Shown piece after piece: positions 56,470-64,000 of a DNA stretch of 64,000 nt (position 1 is its first letter; each line of letters starts with the position of its first letter). The stretch is taken from NCBI RefSeq assembly GCF_003573695.1, contig NC_039361.1:103705497-103769496 (forward strand), in the 5' to 3' direction. Source of the DNA: Papaver somniferum (taxonomy: Eukaryota; Streptophyta; Magnoliopsida; Ranunculales; Papaveraceae). Position numbers and translations under genes: made by a program. Under the pieces are notes generated by a model. That model was given only the letters and a program-made list of their open reading frames with translations. It searched no databases and was not told where the DNA came from.

Positions 56470-57922
56470 GCTGCGTTTATTTGCTGAGAAGAAACATATA
56501 GGTAAGTTGCTGCATATACAAAAGGTTTATGGCTTGGTTTGGAAGTTGAAACCGTGAAGAAGAACTGATGTTGTTTGGTTTACTGTGGTGAAACGGAGTA
56601 ATGGTTACTGGTTGCTGCCCTAGATGATTTCCGGAGATGATGATGATTGTTGCTTCCATGTCTCTTATCCAGTATTGAAGAAAACAGGCGGCATAAGAAG
56701 GGTATGAGCTCAAGAAGAAGGAGCCGAGATGAACTGATGGTTGTGGATGTGAGAACCAGAAGACATGAAGGGAGCTGATTTCGAAGGCGAATGGTTAAGA
56801 GAGTTCTGTGCTGGAATTGAAACTAGGTCAAAGTTGTTAGAAGCAAGCACCAGAAAGAAATCTGGAGTGCTATCGTTGCTTGAGGTGGTCGACGGCTGAA
56901 AGATGTTATCGATTAGGAAACATGGGTTCTAATGGCTATATTCTATATATTGACAGAAAGGAGGAAGTTGCGAACCGAGTTAGATACCGGAAAAGAAGGA
57001 GCAGAGCTTAGCCGAGTCTTTTGATGCTGACGGTGGTTGTTGCTGCTGATATAAACAAAGGATCCAAGAACTTGGTGCTGCCATTGCTACAAGTGATGAA
57101 CGAAGGAGTTTAGATAGCTTGGAGGTGTAAGATTGACAGATGCCGTGAGATAGATTGAGGTTGAAAGATGAAGTTGGCTTCCATGGTAATGGCTGTTCAC
57201 GAGTTGTTGGTTGTTGTTTTGATTTGAGATTGGTATTGGTTTGCGTTGACGTTGCTGCCATTGATGTTGGAAGAGATGATAAGGATGGTGATGTTCATCA
57301 GTGATCCATGGTGGATTCGCCCAGGTCTTTCACGGTGGAGCTGTTGCTGGGATGATAGCTCGAGAAGATGAGACAGTCTCTGTTGTGCGATGGTTGAGAA
57401 GGTACTCGAGCTGGGAGCTGACGTGAGAAGAAGGGACTGATCATCGTGATCTGTGGTGGTTCCTTGTGGGACTCGATTGGCAGTGATTGAATTGGTGACT
57501 AATGTTGTGGTTGTTGGTATGGTTCAATGCTTAAAACCTGAACAGAGAAGAAGAACAGATGATGACAAATATGTCGCTGTTTTCCGGAGATGGCAGGCTG
57601 TGATCGGAAAAGTGGAAACTAAACTCTCTCATTCCTTGTAGTTTGTGATATGCACATAAGGCGTTTGTTTAAATGCCTGAATGGTTTGCAAACAGAAGCA
57701 TGACTAAAAGCAGCTTATGGTGAAGAGAAGGAGAAACAACAACAGTGTTGAAGAAGGAAAAAGAAACGAGACAAGAAAAGATTGTGAGAACATATTGAAA
57801 ACAAAGAAGCGTGACTGGAACAAGAGAAGAAGAAACAACATTCATGTTGTGAAGAAAGAAAAAAAAAAGAGAGAAGAAAACAATCACCAAGAGGTGATGA
57901 GAAAAAGAACAACAATAATAGG

Positions 57923-58207
57923 TTGAAACCCTATGAGTTGTCGAGAGAGTACAAAAAGTATTCTATCGAAGAAACCAAGAAACCAAGAGTACAAGAAGTA
58001 TTCTACGAAGGGAACCGAAATGTTCTAAAACTACGAAGATGGGACCGCAATGTCCTTAAACTACGAAGAGAGGACCGAAACGTCCTTAAACTACGAAGAT
58101 GGAACCTAAATGTTCTAAAACTACGAAGATGGGACCGCAATGTCCTTAAACTACAAAGATGGGACCGCAATGTCCTTAAACTTGCATTGGGACCGAAATG
58201 TCCTTAA
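57923..58207 (+). CDS. Possible 94-aa ORF over the minisatellite of element C
   Basis: It starts MKPYELSREYKKYSIEETKK and then repeats RNVLKLRRWD-type decapeptides six times, because the first units of the minisatellite are 30 bp, before losing the frame. The basic, Leu-rich repeats could form amphipathic helices. There is no known domain. More likely it is a by-product of the tandem repeat than a gene. Confidence 0.25.
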   Translation: MKPYELSREYKKYSIEETKKPRVQEVFYEGNRNVLKLRRWDRNVLKLRREDRNVLKLRRWNLNVLKLRRWDRNVLKLQRWDRNVLKLALGPKCP

Positions 58208-58384
58208 ACTACGAAGAGGACCGAAATGTCCTTAAACTACGAAGATGAGACCGTAATGTCCTTAAACTACGAAGATGGGACCGTAATGTCCTTAAACTAC
58301 GAAGGGGACCGAAATGTCCTTAAACTACGAAGGGGACCGAAATGTCCTTAAACTACGAAGAGGACCGAAACGTCCTTAAACTAT
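58011..58384 (+). repeat. 27-30 bp minisatellite, about 13 copies
   Basis: The unit is close to gaccgnaatgtccttaaact plus acgaagatgg. Early units are 30 bp, later ones 26-30 bp by loss of bases from the agatgg part. It lies just before the purine tract of element C. Confidence 0.93.
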
Positions 58385-58508
58385 GATCCGGAGATTATTT
58401 TTTTTTCGCAAAAGCGTTGAAAAGAAAAGAAAAAAAAGAAAACCGAAGTTAAATTTCTTTGGTCCAAGATGGGCATTCGTGATCTACATGCTCCATCTTG
58501 AGGGAGGG

Positions 58509-58756
58509 TATTAGGAAATAATATATGAGAGTCTATATTTAGGAGATATGCACATTAAGTTGTGAGAGTTATATTAGGAAAGTGTCTATGTTTAGAGTTT
58601 GATCTTAGTTAGGTAAGTACCTTGAGTGGTCGTCAAGTTTGTGAACAATATAAATAGGCTATTAAGCCATGAAAATTAAGATACCAAAATTATTATCAAT
58701 GTAGTCTTTTACGCTTCCGCGTTTATGCTCTCCTCTCTCTTGCTCGATCCTTAACA
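58509..58756 (+). repeat. Element C 3' LTR
   Basis: It is identical to 56091-56338 as read by eye, ends ccttaaca, and is followed by the GAGTT duplication. Confidence 0.93.
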
Positions 58757-59417
58757 GAGTTGAATATCTATCTAGCCAACTCCTAATTAAAGGCGGCGCG
58801 TACCATATTCTCAAGTTCTCCATGAGTCCTACAGTGAAGTTTCACCAATAGCAGTGAAACAGAAAATGAAAGTTACCATTTGATACAATTTACTTGTCAT
58901 TAGTCAATTAGGGCTAGAAATTAGTGAACAAGTTGGGCATATCCTCATCGTGATCTTCTAAATTATGATTTTCTGGGTGACGAATGGATTAAATATGTTT
59001 CGATATAAAGCAATATGTATGTTAATCGTCATCTATCGGAAGTTTGTTGCATTGCCCAAAAATAAAATAAAACATTGCACCACGTATATTTTGCATTAAT
59101 AAACATCATTGCAAATTCATCATGGTCTACGCTGTAGAGAGTGTAACTTAAACTTTCCCTGCCTCTTTATGCCATGATCTAAAACATCTCTTGTAGCTCA
59201 ATACCTGAAATGCTATGCTCCCCTGATTAAGTTGTTATCAGTACTACCTACGAGTTAAAGACATTTGCTTTGCCTCATTGCCAACGTATGCTTAGCGTTT
59301 CAAACTTATGTCGCGTCCATTGTAATACGAAATCTACCGTAAGATGAAATACATGTACCATATTCCAGGTTTGTTAGTTGTTACCATGACTAAGGAATTA
59401 ACCTCCGACGCAACATA
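58757..59417. repeat. Noncoding duplicated block (partner about 61930-62570)
   Basis: From about 58845 to 59370 the sequence aligns in order with 61945-62560: agtttcaccaatarcagtgaaa, catggtctaygctgtagagag, acttaaactttccctg, tttatgccatgat, tttgctttgcctcattgcca and acgtatg. The second copy has small insertions and deletions. No coding sequence. Confidence 0.85.
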
Positions 59418-59650
59418 TGTTAGGATCTTCAAGGACAGCCGGATCCTACTCCCGTGTCCGACCACATAGCACCGATATTGTCTCCACTTGACCACCTGTT
59501 GCAGCAGGTGTGGGGTTTTAATCTAAAAGGCCCCGATGTTATGTAAGGAGATGCCCAAGCTTATTAGGCACCACATGTACTTCCTCTTATTCCATGTGGG
59601 ACTATCCTAACTATACATATGTGGTGTTTATCGAGCCACATACTCCAACA
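59418..59650 (-). repeat. TRIM E left LTR
   Basis: TGTTAGG to CCAACA; about 90% like the right copy by eye. Confidence 0.88.
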
Positions 59651-59989
59651 ATCTCCACCTTGGCGAGATTAAACCACCTCACCAATCCAACCATACTCCA
59701 CCATATGATCACCGTCCGTATATGCTACCCATCGAACATGATTATTATCACTACGCGCCCTGAAACCCTACTCCACCTTGACTTAATGGGAAGGCTAGCA
59801 CTAACTCCACCTTGAGCACAACCTTGCCCACCATAAAACCCTGCTCCACCTGAGTTAATGGCGTGCGGCATTAACTCCACCTTGAGCGCCAGCTCTACCT
59901 TGGGCCTTGCCTGCTCCACCTGCGCCGTACCGGGTGACATCCACAACCACTTCTCCGTTCGGACAATAGCCTCAACCATACACTCTAGT

Positions 59990-60226
59990 TGTTAGGATCT
60001 TCACGGACCGCCGGACCCTATTTCCGGGCCCGACCGCATAGCACCGATAATGTCCTCACTTGACCATCTGTTGCAGCAGGTGTGGGGTTTTAATCTAAAA
60101 GGCCTCGGTGCTATGTAAGGAGATGTCCAAGTTTATTAGGCACCACATGTACTTCTTCTTATTCCATGTGGAACTATCCTAACTATACATATGTGGTGTT
60201 TATCGAGCCACATACGTACTCCAACA
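59990..60226 (-). repeat. TRIM E right LTR
   Basis: It is the partner of 59418-59650, with a small insertion (acgt) near its end. Confidence 0.88.
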
Positions 60227-60268
60227 ACATATATCCCACACATACGTACTCCAACAACATATATCCCA
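60213..60268. repeat. 28-bp tandem duplication across the TRIM E right border
   Basis: The unit tacgtactccaacaacatat plus atcccaca occurs twice in a row. It contains the last 14 or so bases of the LTR, the ACATA target duplication and flanking DNA, so it arose after insertion. Confidence 0.85.
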
Positions 60269-61299
60269 CGGGCCACGACCAAGCATTAATTAATCTTGCA
60301 TGTTTCTTGTCGCTCATTGAAACCGTTGATAAACTAATGATCAAGATTACTGAGAATCGAGCATAAAAGCGAAGTCATTAATAATATAACACTGTGATTA
60401 TATAGGTTCAAGATCATCAATGAATTACTCCATTTTATTAGTTCAACGCAACAAATCATAAAAAAAACTTGCGAATAATAAATATGTATGGGGATTTTTT
60501 TGACAATCAACATATTTCGATTCATTCAAATCAAAATCGTGATTACATGTTTGCTTACAAAAATAACAAAAATATCAAAATATAAAATAATCAAAATCCT
60601 AATACAAATAAGAACATAAATTACCAGTAGATCGCGAAGAGAAAAAGCGATAAACATCAAAGATGTCCAAAATAATTTTATGTATAAGGGAGAGATGATG
60701 GTAAATCCGGAATTAAGATCCGACCATTTAATCTGATTGTATTCTCCTTCTTCAATAAGAGATGCTCCTAATACAAAGGAGTACTTTGCCCATAAATTTG
60801 TCTATCCACACGAATACAGATGCCGATATAGTGCGATGTAATGATGAATGGCTGATGTTTTTGAATCAAGAATAACAAACCACGAACCGACCATTAAAAC
60901 TTGAAGAACTCCAACGACGAAGAAAAATCGTCCCAATATGATAAATAAATATGGCAACATACACCAAAAATGATGTAAAAACATCTAGAATTTTTTTTTT
61001 TGAGAAGGGAAAGAGGAAATGGAAGAGAGAATGAAGAGGAAAAATGTAATATGCATGAGGATCGGCTCTACTCGGAGAAACCTTTTTATTCTATTCCTGG
61101 GCTGTCTAATTTAATGAATGTATAACCAAATTAGAAATGAAACAAGCATAAGAATACTTAACCCCATCGCCAGCGTTGCACGAGGCACACCATTGCAACA
61201 ACATCTCCATTCCGGCTGAGGGGGTGGATCAACGTTTTAACCAGAAATAATTGTACGGCAAAGAAAACAAAAACGACAACACAAAATTGATTAAAAAGA
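60269..61299. other. Noncoding
   Basis: I see no gene, terminal repeats or RNA gene in this kilobase of AT-rich DNA. Confidence 0.5.
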
Positions 61300-61602
61300 C
61301 CACAATTAATAATTCCTGGGTCAAAAGGACATTTAGATTTTGATACTGTTTAAATGGACAAAAATATAAAAATAGTCAGGATATAAACAATTTCATCCTA
61401 CCATTTTCAAATACTTTTTCTTATTTTTAATTTACATCAGGATGCATCCACTTTCATCCTTACTATTTTTTAAGTTTAAGTCAGGATAAATTCAATTTCA
61501 TCCTTGCTATTCTTTTGATTTTCATTTCACCATAATAATTTTTACTTATCCATTTGAACCATGTTCTAAAAATATTTGGACAAATGACCAATTTTTCGAA
61601 AC
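61300..61602. repeat. 300-bp dispersed repeat, copy 2 (partner 52320-52615)
   Basis: Same order of shared words as copy 1. Downstream, 61650-61760 also has short matches to 52090-52150 (catcaaacaaatatta), so the two loci may share a longer ancestral block with rearranged order. Confidence 0.85.
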
Positions 61603-61929
61603 GAAAAACAATATCAGAGAGTATTTCAGAGCAACGAGGCTAAAAAGCTAGACCATGTTTCATCCAAATGGAAAGTTGGACTCAAATTAAATATGTAGTA
61701 TACCATGTATGTGTGTGACCTTCCCATCAAACAAATATTAAAAGGGTACTTGAAAAGCTTGAGGAAAGAAATCCTTGGGATCGGTACCCAAAACAAATTA
61801 AACAAAAATGCAAAAATATATATACACTGATCAACGAGGAAAATAGGTTCTTTTGTTAACCTTTTCATTGTGGGATATATTCTTAGTTCAAGGTCCGTGA
61901 GACAGCGCTAGCTCTCTCAAGTCTCAAGC

Positions 61930-62570
61930 AATCATACATACAAAATGAAGTTTCACCAATAACAGTGAAAATGTACCATTTGTTACAATTTACTAGTCAT
62001 TAGTCGATTAGGGCTAGAAATTTGTGTGATCTTCTAAGTTACGGAGTATGATTTTCTAGGTGATGCATCAGTTAGATGTTTCGATTTAGAGCAATAATTA
62101 TAACCTGTCATTTATAGGAAATTTGCTGCATGCCCAAAACAGAAAACGGAATAAAAAAGTGCACAACGTATTACGTGATGAATTTGCGACATTTTGTAAT
62201 CTATAATTTGCATTAGTAATTAGCATCATATACTTGCAGAATACGTACTGATGAAATATCAAGTATTCATGGTCTATGCTGTAGAGAGTATAGTTTAGAC
62301 ACCCAAAATCTATCGAAAATACGAAACTTAAACTTTCCCTGTGGCTATTTATGCCATGATCCAATACTTCTCTCGTGGCTCAATACGCAAAATGCGCCCC
62401 TGATTTAGTTGTTACTACTTACTACCGGTTAGAATTTAACTTGTAACCCGACATTTGCTTTGCCTCATTGCCAACGTATGTCTGGCGTTTCAGATTTTTT
62501 GTTGTTGTGGCCATTGTGATACAAAATCTACCATATGATGATATATGTATGCCGTATTGTGAACCGAAAT
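61930..62570. repeat. Second copy of the duplicated block at 58840-59370
   Basis: In-order homology over about 550 bp with indels. The short minus ORF at 62098-62364 is within it and has no recognisable domain; the partner copy does not preserve it. Confidence 0.85.
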
Positions 62571-63478
62571 TGCCTTTCTATAGAAGAGGACTTGTGTACC
62601 TCCTCACTCAATTCCGATCGGGTGGATAACCTGATTTCAAAAATATTTGCAATGACCCAAAGCTTTTCAACCCCACTTAAAATTTGGATTACATGATAAC
62701 CCATATATACTTGGTGACAATCTACACTAAACCGGTGTCACTATAATAGAGCGGAAAAGTCACCGGACGATTATAACGGTTACCTAAGTTCGAAACTCCC
62801 CGTCACCAAATTCTCTACCGATTAAAAAACATTATTTACACCAATCCTATCCTAATCCTAAATCTACCTTGTAAGTCGTGACCGGATTGTTCCTTTGGTG
62901 ACATGAAATATGTTTTTAAATTCGGGAAAAAATAATTAAATGCAAAAGAAGTTTTATGAAAGGAAAGAATGCACATACATTACAAAAACTACCCAATGCA
63001 GTAAGCAAGCAAGGGACAAGCAGAAACAGCATCCTAATCCAGAGTAGAACTAGTAAAGTTGTTGTGCATGCAGTGCCCAGAGGCAGTAGACCAATTCAAC
63101 ACCAAAGATTTTGCATCAATGCCAAGGTCCACATTAGTCTTGTAATGCTTGAAGTGCCGGAATCAGCAGCCAAATAATTTTCCCTGCACTTGAAAATGAT
63201 TATAACGCCAGCACTTGGCCAAGTCATGCATAAACTTAGGAAAACACCATGCCCGTACCGTACATAAGTTGTTTCATGACTCTAAATGGTTTGAAGACAC
63301 AAAATCTGCCTAACAGGTAACATTTATAAAAATGAAAATATGTGATCCATATGGCATCGTATGCACATGCACATTCACGGTGATTAAGTAGGTGACTTCG
63401 AAAAAGACCAACCAGTTCATGGTTCCTCTTTTTTGAAATTCATACTGCATTCGGTCAGCATTGATCCATAAACCATAG
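62571..63478. other. Noncoding
   Basis: No recognisable gene. A plus-strand ORF (62956-63177) has no known domain. The stretch around 62710-62910 has several ggtgac/gtcacc words in both orientations (62713, 62738, 62757, 62809, 62896), which may mark an old MITE. Confidence 0.45.
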
Positions 63479-63762
63479 TGTTGAGATTATTAGTCCCACA
63501 TGGTTGGGTTATTTAAGATCCTGCGGTTTATAATTTATTAGGGTCTCTCCACTCATTGCCAATTGGTTTTGAGTTAGATGCCCACAGACTTTAACATGGT
63601 ATCAGAGCAGGTCATTTGTGTCGAGTCAGTTGACCACACCTTTATTCCGCGTCACCTGATTTAATTGTCCACGTGTTTGTAAGACCCGCCGAGACTACAT
63701 GTGAGAGGACGTGTTGAGATTATTAATCCCACATGGTTGGATTATTTAAGATATGCGTGCTT
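63479..63762 (+). mobile_element. TRIM F: small LTR element with truncated 3' LTR
   Basis: The left LTR 63479-63596 (118 bp) starts TGTTGAGATTATTAGTCCCA and ends actttaaca. The PBS TGGTATCAGAGC follows at 63597-63608. A second copy starts at 63712 (tgttgagattattaatccca) but matches for only about 43 bp before diverging near 63755. The interior of about 115 bp is noncoding. It interrupts the segmental duplicate shared with 42420-42700. Confidence 0.82.
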
Positions 63763-64000
63763 TCACACTGTAAACTCTACAGGATCGCAGCAGAAAATCA
63801 TAAAACAAATCTATCCAACTCTACAGGATCGCACCCAGGAATGAATAAACAGTAATAATCTCAGCACTCAGCAGAGCAGGCACTGTGGAAGATCATCAAG
63901 TGCATTTTTTTTACTATATCCGAGACCCAGCTTCCTACTTCCATAATCTTTCATGGTCAGCAGGATCATCAATCACACGTAATTACTCTAATGTCATTGT
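63763..64000. repeat. Segmental duplicate of 42420-42700, running off the window
   Basis: Matches the sequence downstream of the E2-like pseudogene in the same orientation, up to the last base (cacacgtaattactctaatg). The paralogous gene would be expected just beyond base 64000. Confidence 0.8.

Larger units (their letters stand above)
56091..58756 (+). mobile_element. Element C: young non-autonomous LTR retrotransposon (2666 bp)
   Basis: Two 248-bp LTRs (56091-56338, 58509-58756) appear identical base for base, and the 5-bp duplication GAGTT is perfect (56086-56090, 58757-58761), so the insertion is very recent. The Met-tRNA PBS follows the left LTR and a purine tract, gagggaggg, precedes the right LTR, so it is plus-oriented. 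The LTR starts TATTAGG rather than TG, in both copies. The 2.17 kb interior has no gag or pol domain, only minor ORFs, a poly(A) of 40 and a minisatellite. It must move in trans, probably with copia machinery judging by the PBS. Confidence 0.93.
59418..60226 (-). mobile_element. TRIM E: 809-bp terminal-repeat retrotransposon in miniature
   Basis: Direct repeats at 59418-59650 (233 bp) and 59990-60226 (237 bp) start TGTTAGGATCTTC and end ACTCCAACA. The 5-bp duplication ACATA is perfect (59413-59417, 60227-60231). The 339-bp interior has no coding capacity; ctccacctt/ctccacctg words recur in it. The minus strand has a purine tract, aaggtggagat, before the left repeat, so orientation is probably minus. 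A PBS is not clear. Confidence 0.9.

Noticed and set aside
57453..57926. Several ORFs on both strands in the element C interior
   Set aside because: Purine-rich DNA gives Lys/Glu/Arg-rich plus and Phe/Ser-rich minus frames; no gag or pol motif.
58011..58384. CRISPR-like array of regular short repeats
   Set aside because: There are no unique spacers of constant length; units are contiguous minisatellite copies inside a plant LTR element.

Overview
The window is plant nuclear DNA: AT-rich, spliced genes with GT-AG introns, and almost every recognisable coding stretch is a transposable element (TE) or a host-gene fragment carried by one. The families (Ty3/gypsy with Athila/Tat-type PBS, Ty1/copia, L1-like LINEs, CACTA/En-Spm DNA transposons, TRIM-like LTR elements) fit a large repeat-rich eudicot genome. 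A poppy-like (Ranunculales) source is possible, but that is a weak guess. I find no intact single-copy host gene.

Layout. 1-10450: a decayed LINE (minus strand) split inside ORF1 by a complete 6.5 kb non-autonomous gypsy-type LTR element (3755-10284, TSD AATGT). 10908-39019: the remains of a second gypsy element (minus), cut into four pieces by three insertions: a 15.4 kb CACTA element (11117-26489, TSD AAA), a 1.4 kb 5'-truncated LINE (27398-28792, TSD agattc) and a 9.9 kb CACTA element (28997-38889). The last of these contains a third, 5.9 kb CACTA element (31983-37855, TSD TTT). Each CACTA element carries pieces of ordinary plant genes: a Ste20-type kinase and a PPR-like piece in the first, a RID3-like WD40 gene in the second, and U2AF65 with its introns in the third. 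The first also has a 17-exon gene that joins a plant En/Spm transposase-like domain to a Ulp1 (C48) protease, plus a TNP2 transposase that has lost its core.

39649-40540: LINE 3' fragment (plus). 42731-43950: a broken E2 ubiquitin-conjugating-like gene (minus) whose downstream flank is duplicated at the right edge of the window. 47600-51545: a copia element (minus) lacking most of its integrase, inside an unclassified block bounded by a perfect 21-bp direct repeat. 55774-55832: truncated tRNA-Ala pseudogene. 56091-58756: a young non-autonomous LTR element (LTRs appear identical, TSD GAGTT) with a 40-base poly(A) and a 13-copy minisatellite. 59418-60226: TRIM (TSD ACATA). 63479 onward: a second TRIM. 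The rest of the right third is noncoding DNA with several dispersed duplicated blocks.

No pathway works as a unit here. What the window records is a relative history: LINE A is older than gypsy A; gypsy B is older than LINE B, CACTA 1 and CACTA 2; CACTA 2 is older than CACTA 3.
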